Source: Nemophila menziesii (lineage: Eukaryota > Streptophyta > Magnoliopsida > Boraginales > Hydrophyllaceae). From it: a stretch of DNA of 64,000 bases. Shown piece after piece: positions 10,740 to 21,020 of the stretch. How positions within the stretch are numbered: the first letter of the stretch is position 1; each line of letters begins with the position of its first letter. The translations under genes and the position numbers were made by a program. The stretch covers positions 2,976,001 through 3,040,000 of the forward strand of contig JARWIR010000043.1 in assembly GCA_029959085.1 (NCBI GenBank), written 5' to 3'. Under the pieces are notes generated by a model. It did not search any database. It was not told where the DNA came from and was given only the letters and a program-made list of their open reading frames with translations.

Positions 10740-12570
10740 ATGTTCCCCGTCAGTGGGTCTTAGTCCATCATCTCGACGTTTCCAGGACTACTCTCATAGG
10801 TTGATACTTTGGTGAACAGATCAGCTAGATTTTTCTTTGATCTTACATATTCTAAGGCTATCACACCATTTTTAGCACTTGTTTTACTGAACCATGTCTG
10901 ATGCGAGTGTGTATTATTTTACCATTGTAGATGCTATTATGAGCAACATTGTTCGTTGCTTGCGAATCACAATGTATATACACTGGTGTAACACTTACTT
11001 CCTAAAGTGGCACATCAGATAGGAGACTCCCCAACCACTCAGTTTCTTGTCCTAGTCAACTCTAGTGCTATAAAATCGGACTCTATGAAGGATCATGCTA
11101 TACAAGTATGTTAAGGGGACTTCAACGATATAGCACTTTCTTCCTAGGATAACGTATAGCGACTAAATGATAAAGAATAACCCAGTACTTGGGTTGTGAG
11201 TATAGCGTCTGAGTCTCTTTACAACATAGGAAATATCAGGTGGAGTATAGTTCATTAAGAACATACCACTTACTATAATTTTAGCATATTCATCAAGGGA
11301 GACAACACCCTCACAATTCTCACATGCATGAATACTAGAACTATAAGGAGATTTACTAGGTATTACAACAAAAGAGTCAAATAAATTCAACGCCTTTTCT
11401 GCATAAAGAGACTAACTAAGGGAAATTCCATTACTACCTCTAATAATTATTACCCTTAAGATCACACCAATTTCCCCTAATATCTTATTTACATTTATAA
11501 TATTATAAGAATTTAGTCTCATGAATGAAAGTACCAAAAGATGAGCATGGGATATACATATCAACAAAAGGTAACACAATCTGATTTTATTTCCTTAAAG
11601 TAAATTCAAGGGTCAGAGGTATTAACTAAAAATCCATTATTTATTAAGGTAATCTTTCATAGTTCATACCATAGTTAGGTTCCTCTTAAAATCCATACAA
11701 CAACTTCCTAGGTTTTCATACTTTACCACTTGACCCGAAACCACCAACCCTTCAAGTTCCATTATATAGATCTCGTTGCCTAGATCTTCATCCAAACATA
11801 AACTTAACATACATCTGATGTATATCTCGTTTGTAAATGACATTTAGTGCAATACGAATCTAAGAGTGGCTATATAAGGGAGTAGGGGTCAAAGTAACCT
11901 AAAATTTATTTATAGGTGAAACCCCTAATAAGAAGTATAACTATGATTTTATCTACGCAATTTCTCCTTAAAATCCATTTGATACTAACTAGGTCATTAC
12001 CCTTACTAAATTTGGTTAACTCCCATGTATGGTTTCGTTTTAATAGATACGGGCTCTCTATTATAGGCCTCTTTGCAGAAACCAACGTCTACTGATGTTA
12101 TAGCCTCATTAAAAGTTTTAGGGTTTCCCTCCATAAGATAGCAAGTTACTACCTTTTCACTTAGCATGTCTTTGTGAAAACCCTTAGTCATAAGAGTGGT
12201 GATACAGTTGGGGCCAAACCTTGACTCGGTACTATACCTTTAACTTCTCCTAGGTTTATCCTCAAGAATCCTACTAGGCTAAGAAAAGTTTAAAGGGGTG
12301 TGGTAATTATCACTTATAGGCGCACCAGTAGTTTAGAGAATAAGTTATTCAATAGGCAAAAAGGTTTATTACATCATTCACTTTTATAAGGAAATAAGAA
12401 TACAACACATCTATATTTACACATTGTATTATCATCTATCAACAAGAATTTATATGATGCACATATCTTGGTATTTTCTACGAAACTTGATTCTAAGGTC
12501 TCGGGTTGGTTGCTTGCTTCTAAGAGGTCGGGTGGCCTAATCATGGCCAAACGCCCCCACATTTTTAATT
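10740..12570 (-). pseudogene. Ty1/copia pol remnant (RT and RNase H)
   Basis: Read on the minus strand from high to low coordinates there is a block before the reverse transcriptase (near 12190-12080, KTFNEAITSVDVGF, matching the copia EAxxxxDAxxW region), then the RT C-terminal block at 11390-11160 (SLDEYAKIIVSGMFLMNYTP, PDISYVVKRL, RYTHNPS), then the RNase H end near 10990-10800 (HCDSQATNN-like block, IYNGKI, and KKNLADLFTK). Numerous stops and frameshifts separate them. The order and motifs are diagnostic of Ty1/copia; the lineage is not determined. Confidence 0.85.
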
Positions 12571-13500
12571 ATTACAGTTAAGTGGAAAGCTTTTCCCACA
12601 ACCCTTAAGGGGTCTTGTTTAAGTTTTCACTGATACCTTATTAAGTATTAATCAAACAAAGCAACTTCCCCCCACATTCTTTCGGGTAAGACTAAACTAA
12701 TTAACAAGAAATTCATCATTTTGTAAGGGTATATAATTGTGCCATTTTGTTGGGGTTATATGCTGGGCACTAAGTTCATGATTTATTCCGTCAAATTTAC
12801 AAAATATTATAAGGGAATATGAACTATATTTATTACCCTCATCAAACCAAGTTTATTTACTATCTTAGCTTTACATATATATAATATGCTTTATCTTTAC
12901 AAGGCAGACTATAGTTAACCCCCTACACATGTTATATCATTTGTCTCACCTCCTCTAATAGCGGTGCATTAAAGCAAAGCTGAAATGCATTATGTTTCAA
13001 AGTATACTCTTTCTAGTGGTCACAGATTAAAAGGTTTTTAGTAGCTTGGTATCTACACATCTTTGTCATGTAACAAAATCGTCAATATTGTGATCAGGGA
13101 TTTGTCTCTGTGTCTTAGACCTTTTAAAAGATTTAAACAACAATAAGTTTTAATCTACCATGTCACACCTCTATAGATTCAATATTTTACACAAAGGTAT
13201 ATGCATTCATATTCACAAGTATAAAACTTCATGAGGGTACCCTTACCCAACAAAGTCATCAATTTAAATTTATAATTATTTTTCCTACCCACAAAAACTA
13301 GTTAAAGGCTACTTTGATGATATTAGTGAGGGGACACAAATAACACCAACTAACCCTAAGGTATTACCAAAGTGAGTTTATAGGTACATGTTCTTTTTCC
13401 TAGAATAACGACAATGGTTGAGTTTCCCTTGCAAACCCATGCTTCATCAACCACTTCCTCGAACTTCTTGACCACGAGTGTCTGGATGTTCTAGTGTTGA
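12571..13500 (-). other. probable middle part of the decayed copia element
   Basis: No clear domain is readable, but the stretch lies between copia pol remnants downstream and a gag-like frame upstream on the same strand. I therefore infer that it is degenerate copia sequence. Confidence 0.35.
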
Positions 13501-13504
13501 GAAT

Positions 13505-13834
13505 CTATTTTATCTTGTTCTCCATCAAATCTGCCTCAACTATCAAAATAGAAGTTACCTCGTTGGTCTCAATCAGGTTGTCGATGGGTTTTGGAGCTTG
13601 ATCCCATTTTCTGGTTAGGTAGGTAGGCTTGAGGGTTTTTTTCCCAAAGCTATTGGCACGGGCCTTTGTACCCGTCTTTATATGACCATAATTTCTAGCT
13701 AGATTGGTTTTAATGAACGATAAATTCTTATCTTTTAGGTGCAAAATACTAACCATTCTTTGAAATAACTTCTTTTGAAGTCTCTCCCATATGATCTTTA
13801 AGGACTTCTCTTTGGTGAATGGTTTGAGGACCAA
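13505..13834 (-). pseudogene. possible copia gag-side fragment
   Basis: An open frame of 109 codons on the minus strand encodes a lysine-rich peptide (FTKEKSLKIIWERLQKKLF, then KPTYLTRKWDQAPKPIDNL). Position and strand fit the gag or protease side of the copia remnant at 10740-12570. No zinc knuckle is intact, so assignment rests mainly on context. Confidence 0.35.
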
Positions 13835-13879
13835 AGTATATAAAATTTATAAAGGATACGCTTTCCAACAAGCGCAAGT

Positions 13880-14690
13880 ACTCGGAGGGAGAGATGATTG
13901 GTTTGCCGGAGTAGTGTAGTGCGATTTTTCAAGGCAAGTTGCCTACGAAGTTGAAAGATCCTAGGAGTTTTAACATTCCCATATCCATCGGTAAAGAATG
14001 GATCGGAAGAGCTTTGTGCATATTAGGTGCGAGAATCAATCTCATACCTAAGTCAGTATTTGAAAATTTGAGAATTGGAGAGACGAGGCCAACTACCATG
14101 GTCTTACAAATGGCATATAGGACGCTCTCCCAACTTGAAGGAAAGATAGAGGACGTACTCATCAAGGCATGCAATTTTATAATTACTTGTGATTTCATAG
14201 TTCTTGACTACGACGTGGATAAGAATGTGCCAATCATATTGGGGCGACCATTCTTAGCCCCGGTGTATACTTTGATTGATGTAGAGAATGGTGAATTGAT
14301 CATGCGAGTGCAAGACAAGGAGGAGAAATTCAATGTGTTCAAGGCTATAAAAATTCCTAACTCATGGAAAGATTGTTTCCACTTGAAAACCATTGACAAG
14401 GCAAAAAAGAAGCCAACCAAGGTTGTGGCTACCTTAAGTTTGGAGGATATAGAGCTAAGAAGGAAAACACCTAACAAAGATCCTCCATATCGTAAGAGCA
14501 AGCAACATTTGTAGAATTTAAGACGATATTCAAACAAGATGATAAGGTTCGGAGAGAACTCATAAAAGATAACGAGTTTAGGGTAGGCGACGAGGTCACA
14601 ATGAAAGTTCCAACTCTCCCGAAAAGACCCCGCAAGAAAAAGAGTTCTTGAAATGGACCATTCATAGTTCATAGAGTTATATCTGAGAAG
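13880..14690 (+). pseudogene. Ty3/gypsy retropepsin and pol C-terminal remnant
   Basis: A 191-codon open stretch (13939-14514) carries the plant gypsy protease region: LPTKLKDPRSFNIPISIG, LGARINLIPKSVF, DFIVLDYDVDKNVPIILGRP and ELIMRVQDKEEKF. In the active site the expected D of D-[ST/L]-G-A is I (C-I-L-G-A), so it is inactive. From 14515 the sequence jumps, with frameshifts, to the end of pol (a KVPTLPKRPRKKK-like block, then NGPFIVHRVISEKLA up to 14695). Reverse transcriptase, RNase H and integrase are therefore deleted. The pol end resumes after the solo LTR at 17053. Confidence 0.85.
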
Positions 14691-14695
14691 CTAGC

Positions 14696-17052
14696 TGGTG
14701 GGTCCTAGGGTGTTAGAAAATAAAGCGATAAATAAAAGAAACCACAATACCGCAAGTGTACGGTTGTCCAAGTAATATCTGATAAATCGGGTTTCGTTAG
14801 GGATGTCAATGGTTCAAATATTAACCGTAACCGATGGATATCCGATCCGATAAAAGATCTGTTAGTGGAACCGATGGTGCATCCATGAGGGTTTGGTTCT
14901 CATAAAAGGTAACCGCTGGATTATCCGTTAGGATTTGGTCTTTTACAATAATCCGACGGATAATCCGAAATCCGAATAAAAATAAAAATAAAAAATAAAA
15001 ATATATATACTATATATAAATATATTCTATATATGCAAATTTCATATATAATATCGATCAAATATAATTATTTCATACATAAACTAGCTAATTAATTATT
15101 ATCTATTTTATTACTATATTACCTTATATTATTTTATGGTCTTCCAATAATTTTGTAGCTAATTTTAGAATTCTAAAAATATTTAAAAGTTATTTTATTT
15201 AAATCATTTTAAATGATTGCGGATACGGATTAACCGCGGATAAACCGTATCCGTCGCGGATGCGGATTTGGTAAACAATTCTAAAATCCGATAGTTGATG
15301 GATGCGGATTTGGTTATCGTTTTTCTTAATGTATGTGGATGTGGTTATGCATTTTTTCGAGGATATCCGATCCGTTGCCATCCCTAGGTTTCGTTCTCAG
15401 GGACAGATTAGGTTCAACCCAAATATTAATCAAGTAGTAAGAATAATTGCTTAACAAAAGAATAAAATAAAAGATTTTTGTTTGGTTTTCTAAATTAAAA
15501 GATGCAGATAAAATAAAGACTAAAAGTAAGTTAACTAGAAAGAAATAATAGAAAATAAAAGGACTAACTTCAGAGATGAAAGATACTTGAGTCTCGCAAG
15601 GAATCCACTTAATCAATATAATCTATGATATGTTTAAGGGTAGAATTGGTATTATAATATTAGTCGGGACTCTAATATCTCCTAGCCCCCTGTCGGGTGG
15701 ACCTAGGAGCTATCCTAAAGTAGTATAACCCCTGTATGGGCGTATATGCCTCTTTGATGATATGAATTTACCTCTTTGGCTATGTAATTAGTTAAGCATG
15801 TCAGTCAATAACGGACATTACACGGGTATTACCTAAGTCTGTATTCAAACCCCCTGTCAGATGATCATTTCGCCACTAAAGTGGATAGCACAAATACTAA
15901 AAGCTATTTCTAGTTGTTCCTAAAAGAAATAGTAATGAAAACAAAGTAATATCCAATATATAAAACTTAATTCAATTTAAATCATAACAATCACAAATTC
16001 AAAACATAGATTAATTAATTAAGGTTTATCCCTCTAACGCGATTCTCAAGTATATGGAAATTTATCTCATGATAAAATTAAAGACTGAAAATAAATAAAA
16101 GGAATTCATGTTCAAATACAAAAGATAAATTGATTACCTAAAGGGTAGGATGACTGTTGATGGAAGAACATGATTCTCCCAACTCTAGTTTCTCCTTGTC
16201 TTCTTGCTCTGACTTGAAAACCTAAAGCCTCTTGTGTAATTCTATGAAGTGTGTGTAAAGAGGAGGCTAAGGGGTGTATTTATAGGTGTTAGAAAGCCCT
16301 AATTCGTTGGAGTGGAAGACAAGTCAAGAACTCTTTAATTCGTAGCCCTAAAATCTAGGAAAGGTAAGATTCTGTTGCTCATTTGTTTTGGTCATATCTA
16401 CTTCAATACTTATCCGTTTGACGCGTTCTTTATATCAAAATCACTTGTCTCGGAAAGCTCTATCCATTGTTCCATACCATTCTCCCAAATTCCTAGCAAA
16501 TCTTAAGTTATGAGCTCGTCTTTGAACGTGGATGGAATTTCATATTTATTTGGTAACTTTATCTTTTCCTTCTTTGCATATATCTTTCCTTAATCTTCTT
16601 ATTTCCATGTATATTTCTTTCCTTTACTTATTAGACTTGACTTGGTCTCTAATTAATTACCATATATCTTTTAAAGTTTCACAATAAATAAATAATTAAA
16701 CCGCATATGCTTTAAAAATTAATAAATCATTAAGTCAAGACTAGAAATAAGAAAGTGCACTCTAAAATTAGAAACTCGAATAAAATACTTCCTAACACGC
16801 TAAAAATGATCTAAGACTTAAATTCTCACTTCTCCTCCTTGTATTGGTCTTTCATGAAATTCAAGAACCTACTAACTTTGCACTAAAAATAACCAAATTC
16901 AAGCACAAAAGCTCTAAAAATGCAAATAGTCTAATTCTAAGAGGAGAAAATGTAATATGATGAAATAAGTATAAAAGTCTATCAAATAAGTCAAATATTC
17001 ACCTAAAAGGATGTCTCCAAAGGGCTAATATTTAGAACAAAGGGAGACATCA
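14696..17052. mobile_element. solo LTR, TSD CTAGC, with nested MITE
   Basis: Starts TGGTGGGTCC and ends GGGAGACATCA, flanked by a perfect 5-bp duplication CTAGC (14691-14695 and 17053-17057). It shares its beginning, the CCGCAAGTGTACGGTTGTCC block and its end with the LTR at 41338-42840. No second LTR or internal region is present, so it is a solo LTR left by recombination. It interrupts a gypsy pol remnant. Subtracting the 589-bp MITE plus one copy of its duplication leaves about 1.76 kb. Confidence 0.92.
14798..15386. mobile_element. hAT-type MITE nested in the solo LTR, TSD GGTTTCGT
   Basis: The ends TAGGGATGTCAATGG and GTTGCCATCCCTA form an inverted repeat. The perfect 8-bp duplication GGTTTCGT occurs at 14790-14797 and 15387-15394, and removing one copy restores the LTR sequence seen in the other family members (TTTCGTTCTCAGGGACAG). 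Subterminal GGATAATCCG-type motifs fill the arms. It has no coding capacity, and it inserted after the LTR did. Confidence 0.93.
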
Positions 17053-17235
17053 CTAGCTGAAGTGAAGTCCAAGGGATGAAAAATATGCTTGGTAGATGTT
17101 TATAACCTCATTCATTGTTGGGGAGGTTATGTGAGAAAGCGGCATGATCAAGGAAACACATCGAACTTCAATGACGTCAAACAAGAGTGATTCTTGGGAG
17201 ACAACCAATGTTTAATGCTTTTAGTCGTTTAAATT
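17053..17235 (+). pseudogene. gypsy pol extreme C-terminus (continues from 14690)
   Basis: After the solo LTR the gypsy tail goes on in broken frames, with NTSNFNDVKQ near 17170-17200 and a GDNQCLM-type end. This tail block is common at the end of plant gypsy polyproteins. It shows that the LTR landed in an existing element. Confidence 0.6.
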
Positions 17236-17364
17236 TAGGTTTTTAGTGTTTATTAGTAAGTTGAATTCTTATTTTAGTGTATACTATTGTTAATGAGAAA
17301 GGTATAAAGTATTTCTGGTGTGTAATGAAGTCGAGAATAGAGTTTGGGGTAAAAGAAATAAAAT

Positions 17365-17430
17365 GGTTCTATGGTGTAGTGGTTAGCACTCAGGACTTTG
17401 AATCCTGCGACCTGGGTTCGACTCCCGGTA

Positions 17431-17436
<6 letters not shown>
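17365..17436 (+). tRNA. trnQ-UUG: tRNA-Gln(UUG), copy 1, intact
   Basis: Full 72-nt cloverleaf. The acceptor GGTTCTA pairs with TAGGACC (one G-U). It has D arm TGGTGTAGTGGTTAGCAC, anticodon stem CAGGA/TCCTG with loop CTTTGAA (anticodon TTG), T arm CTGGGTTCGACTCCCGG and discriminator T. The A box and B box are canonical and a run of seven T follows at 17438-17444 as Pol III terminator. It is identical to copy 14 at 20603-20674. The 3' CCA is not encoded, as expected for a nuclear gene. Confidence 0.95.
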
Positions 17437-17961
<525 letters not shown>

Positions 17962-18295
17962 GGATTATTGAATTTTGAATGGTCTTGCATAATTGGGTAG
18001 GTAGAGGGAAAGAGTGACAGATAAATGTTGGGATAAGAAAGGTTTTTTAAAATTGTAGTTCGTTTTAAATTTTTGAATTATCGAATATTGGAAAAATTAT
18101 TTAAAAGATATTTATAATTTGATTATATTTTTCACGAGCTTTTATGAAAAGCTCGCGAGCAGGCTTGGCTCTGCTCGTTTACCAAAGGAGATCGTTTTTT
18201 GGCTCGAACTTGGCTTATTTAATGTAACAACGGTCTCGAGCCCAACTCGAGCTGCTCGAGAGCGGCTTAGTTCTTTTACATCCCTATTTAAGGGT
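17962..18295. mobile_element. hAT-type MITE arm (AGCTCG-rich)
   Basis: The stretch from about 18130 is dense in CTCGAGC/GCTCGCGAGC motifs and ends TTCTTTTACATCCCTA at 18291, directly before TTTAAGGG of the tRNA repeat unit. This matches the right end of the 5565-6118 MITE family. The left end (CCGTAAACGAGCCG at about 17676) is displaced by the 204-bp duplication and the CT tract. The element landed in the array's first spacer. Confidence 0.6.
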
Positions 18296-18361
18296 GAATT
18301 TGAACATGCATGTTAGTCGGGATTCTATGTTTGACCTAAATCACTCCTAGGTAATAAAAAT

Positions 18362-18433
18362 GGTTCTATTGTGTAGTTGTTAGCACTTAGGACTTTGAAT
18401 CCTGCGACCTGGGTTCGACTCCTGGTAGGACCT
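18362..18433 (+). pseudogene. tRNA-Gln(UUG)-like copy 2
   Basis: Full 72-nt length, anticodon TTG kept. Changes in the D arm (TATTGTGTAGTTG) and anticodon stem and a G-U in the T stem. TTTT follows. Possibly still foldable, but diverged from the intact copies. Confidence 0.8.
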
Positions 18434-18500
18434 AATGTTTTACAAAGTAGGTTATGAATTATAATCGTTTGTTGTTTAAGGGTGAATTCAGAGCATGCAT

Positions 18501-18548
18501 GTTAGGACTTTGAACCCTGCGACTTAGGTTTGACTCCTGATAGGACCT
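18501..18548 (+). pseudogene. tRNA-Gln fragment, copy 3
   Basis: Anticodon arm and T arm only (from TTAGGACTTTGAACCCTG to TAGGACCT). The 5' half is replaced by spacer sequence (GAGCATGCATG). Confidence 0.8.
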
Positions 18549-18560
18549 AATGGATAGCTC

Positions 18561-18630
18561 GGAAATTTCTGTAGTGGTAAGCACTAAAGACTTTGAATCC
18601 TGTGACCTGGCTTCGACTCCCGTAGGACCT
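18561..18630 (+). pseudogene. tRNA-Gln-like copy 4, 5' end replaced
   Basis: The acceptor 5' strand is replaced by spacer sequence GGAAATTTC. From GTAGTGGTAAGCACT the rest follows the tRNA, with TTG anticodon and a one-base loss in the T stem (CTCCCGTAGG). Copy 10 has the same hybrid 5' end. Confidence 0.8.
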
Positions 18631-18745
18631 AAAGTTTTGCAAAGTAGGTTATGAATTATAATCTTTGTTGTTTAAGGGTGAATTCGGAGCATGCATGTTA
18701 GTCGGGATTCGATGTTTGATCTAAATCCCTCCTAGTGATTAAAAT

Positions 18746-18817
18746 GGCTCTATGGTTTAGTGGTTAGCACTTAGTTCTTTGAATCTTACGACCTAGGTTC
18801 GACTCTCGGTAAGACCT
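18746..18817 (+). pseudogene. tRNA-Gln(UUG)-like copy 5
   Basis: 72 nt. The anticodon stem is broken (TAGTT against TCTTA), with changes in acceptor and T stem. The TTG triplet is kept. Confidence 0.8.
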
Positions 18818-18845
18818 AGAGTTTTGAAAAGTAGGTTATGAATTA

Positions 18846-18896
18846 AGCACTCAAGACTTTGACTCCTTTGACTTGGGTTCGACTCCCGTAAGACCT
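18846..18896 (+). pseudogene. tRNA-Gln fragment, copy 6
   Basis: Starts at GCACTCAAGACTTTG inside the D arm and runs to AAGACCT. The acceptor 5' strand and half of the D arm are missing. Confidence 0.8.
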
Positions 18897-19011
18897 AAAG
18901 TTTTGCAAAGTAGGTTATGAATTATAATCATTGTTGTTTAAGGGTGAATTCGGAGCATGCATGTTAGTCGGGATTCTATGTTCGACCTAAATCCCTCTTG
19001 GTAATTAAAAT

Positions 19012-19083
19012 GGCTCTATGGTGTAGTGGTTAGCACTCACGACTTTGAATACAACGACCTGGGTTTGACTCCCGGTAGGACCT
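19012..19083 (+). pseudogene. tRNA-Gln(UUG)-like copy 7
   Basis: 72 nt with a good D arm, but the anticodon stem is destroyed (CACGA against TACAA) and the T loop reads TTTGA instead of TTCGA. No run of four T directly follows. Confidence 0.8.
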
Positions 19084-19230
19084 AACTTTCTGCAAAGTAT
19101 GGAATGGATAGCTCGGAAATTTCACCACTAGTTATGACTTATAATTGTTTGTTATTTAAGGGTGAATATGGGGGATGCATGTTAGTCGGGATTCTATGTT
19201 GGACTTAAATCCATCTTAATTAAAGTAAAT

Positions 19231-19302
19231 GGTTCTATGGTGTAGTGGTTAGCACTCAGGACTTTGAATCCTGCGACCTGGGTTTGACTCCCGGTAGGAC
19301 CT
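19231..19302 (+). pseudogene. tRNA-Gln(UUG) copy 8, near-intact
   Basis: Differs from the intact copies at one base only: the conserved C56 of the T loop (TTCGA to TTTGA), which normally pairs with G19 and belongs to the B box. All stems are intact, anticodon TTG, and TTTT follows. It may be transcribed weakly or be dead. Confidence 0.75.
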
Positions 19303-19417
19303 AAGGTTTTACAAAGTAGGTTATGAGTTATAATCATATGTTGTTTAAGGGTGAATTCGGATCATACATGTTAGTCGGGATTCTATGTTCGACCTAATCG
19401 CTCCTGTAATTAAAATG

Positions 19418-19672
19418 TGGATTAATGCCCATGAAACACCTCAAGTTAGAATTAATACCTCCTCATCTCAACCATTTTTTTTTCCCATAAAAGGCCATAT
19501 ACATTTTTTTCCTTTTTTTCCCATAAAAGAGTCGTTTGAGTTATGAGAAGCTTTCCAAAACTCAAAATTTGAGTTTTGGGAAGCTTCCCATAACTCATTG
19601 TTTTTTAAATAAGACGGTGTCTTTTATGGGCCAGGGTATAGGGTGGCAAGTGCCTATTGGGCATTAACCCTT
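19418..19672. mobile_element. MITE inserted in the tRNA array
   Basis: The left end TGGATTAATGCCCAT and right end ATTGGGCATTAACCC are inverted. The flanks TTAAAATG (19410-19417) and TTAATATG look like an 8-bp duplication with one mismatch, and the array spacer resumes on both sides. Inside, 19535-19595 forms a strong hairpin (GAGTTATG...CATAACTC arms around AAAACTCAAAATTTGAGTTT). Confidence 0.65.
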
Positions 19673-19677
19673 AATAT

Positions 19678-19749
19678 GGCTCTATGGTGTAGTGGTTAAC
19701 ACTCAGGACTTTGAATCCTGTGACCTGGGTTTGACTCCCGGTAGGACCT
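19678..19749 (+). pseudogene. tRNA-Gln(UUG)-like copy 9
   Basis: 72 nt, acceptor GGCTCTA with one mismatch, T loop TTTGA, anticodon TTG. TTTTT follows. A mild pseudogene. Confidence 0.8.
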
Positions 19750-19780
19750 AACTTTTTGCGAAGTATGGAACAGATAGCTC

Positions 19781-19851
19781 GGAAATTTTTGTAGTGGTTA
19801 GTACGTAGGACTTTGAATCATGCAACCTGGGTTTGACTCTTGGTGAGACCT
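19781..19851 (+). pseudogene. tRNA-Gln-like copy 10, 5' end replaced
   Basis: Same hybrid start as copy 4 (GGAAATTTTT then GTAGTGGTTAG), with damaged anticodon stem and T stem (CTTGGTGAGACC). Copies 4 and 10 share a duplication ancestry. Confidence 0.8.
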
Positions 19852-19967
19852 AAAGTTTTGCAAAGTAGGTTATAAATTATAATCGTTTCTTGTTTAAGGG
19901 TGAATTTAGAGCATGCATGTTAATCGGGATTCTATGTTTGACCTAAACCCCTCCTAGTAACTAATAT

Positions 19968-20039
19968 GGCTTTATGGTATAATGGTTAACACTGAGGAAT
20001 TTGAATCCTGTGACCTGGGTTTGACTCCCGGTAGGACCT
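19968..20039 (+). pseudogene. tRNA-Gln(UUG)-like copy 11
   Basis: 72 nt. Changes in the acceptor (GGCTTTA), D arm (GGTATAATGG) and anticodon loop (ATTTGAA); TTG kept, T loop TTTGA. Confidence 0.8.
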
Positions 20040-20186
20040 AACTTTCTGCAAAGTATGGAAGGTATAGCTCGAAAATTTCACCACTAGTTATGACTTATAA
20101 TCGTTTGTTGTTTAAGGGTGAATTTGTGGAATCCATGTTAGTCGAGATTCCATGTTGGACTTAAATCCCTCTTGAGTAAATAAAAT

Positions 20187-20258
20187 GGTTATATGGTGTA
20201 GTTGTTAGCACTCAGGATTTTGAATCTTACGACCTAGGTTCGACTCTTGGTAGGGCGT
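20187..20258 (+). pseudogene. tRNA-Gln(UUG)-like copy 12
   Basis: 72 nt. Acceptor GGTTATA against TAGGGCG is badly mispaired, and the D stem has a G-to-T change. TTG kept. Confidence 0.8.
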
Positions 20259-20383
20259 AATGTTTTACAAAGTAGGTTATGAATTATAATCGTTTGTTGT
20301 TTAAGGGTGAATCAGAGCATGCATGTTAGTCGGGATTCTATGTTCGACCTAAATCCCTCCTTGTAATTAAAATGGCTCAAAAA

Positions 20384-20455
20384 GGTTCTATGGTGTAGTG
20401 GTTAACACTCAGGACATTGAATCCTACGAGCGGGGTTTGGCTCCCGGTAAGACCT
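20384..20455 (+). pseudogene. tRNA-Gln(UUG)-like copy 13
   Basis: 72 nt. Anticodon loop CATTGAA, T arm CGGGGTTTGGCTCCCGG with a T-loop change at the conserved A58 region. Preceded by a GGCTCAAAAA insertion that looks like a failed second gene start. Confidence 0.8.
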
Positions 20456-20602
20456 AACTTTCTGCAAAGTATGGAAAGGATAGCTCGGAAATTTCACCAA
20501 TAGTTATGACTTATAATTGTTTGTTGTTTAAGGGTGAATTCGGGGGATGCATGTTTGTCGGTATTCTATGTTGGACTTAAATCCATCCCAAGTAAATAAA
20601 AT

Positions 20603-20674
20603 GGTTCTATGGTGTAGTGGTTAGCACTCAGGACTTTGAATCCTGCGACCTGGGTTCGACTCCCGGTAGGACCT
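20603..20674 (+). tRNA. trnQ-UUG: tRNA-Gln(UUG), copy 14, intact
   Basis: Identical over all 72 nt to copy 1 (17365-17436): paired acceptor, D, anticodon (CAGGA/TCCTG) and T stems, loop CTTTGAA, discriminator T. Five T at 20678-20682 can terminate Pol III, and CAA lies a little upstream at about 20589. It is the last unit of the array. Confidence 0.95.
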
Positions 20675-20704
20675 AACTTTTTACAAAGTTTGGAATAGAT
20701 AGCT

Positions 20705-20910
20705 CGGAAATTCCACCACTAGTTATGACTTATAATCGTTTGTTGTTTAAGGGGGGATATTAGTTAGCAACATAATTTATTGTGGAGAGCCGTGCAAGAA
20801 AGATTAGCTAGAAATTCCACCACTAGTTATGACTTATAATCGTTTGGTGTTTAAGGGGGGATATTCGTTATCAACATATTTTATTGTGGAGAGCCGTGCA
20901 AAAAAAATTT
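20705..20910. repeat. ~104-bp tandem duplication of the array spacer
   Basis: GAAATTCCACCACTAGTTAT through GTTTAAGGGGGGATATT to GTGGAGAGCCGTGCAA is present twice (from 20708 and from 20812). It marks where the tRNA repeat unit ends and LINE-derived sequence begins. Confidence 0.85.
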
Positions 20911-21020
20911 GCTACGTGGGGATAAATTTAGCTAAGCGTGGAATGAAGGTATCAGATTTGTGTCCATGGCGTGGAATCGCGGAGGAGAGCACTATTCATC
21001 TTTTTCTGGATTGCAAAATG
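20880..21020 (+). pseudogene. LINE zf-RVT fragment
   Basis: Encodes NLAKRGMKVSDLCP then GIAEESTIHLFLDCKMG, the zinc-binding block after the reverse transcriptase of plant LINEs (C...H-L-F...C spacing). The first Cys pair is incomplete (CPWRG). Short and isolated. Confidence 0.7.
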
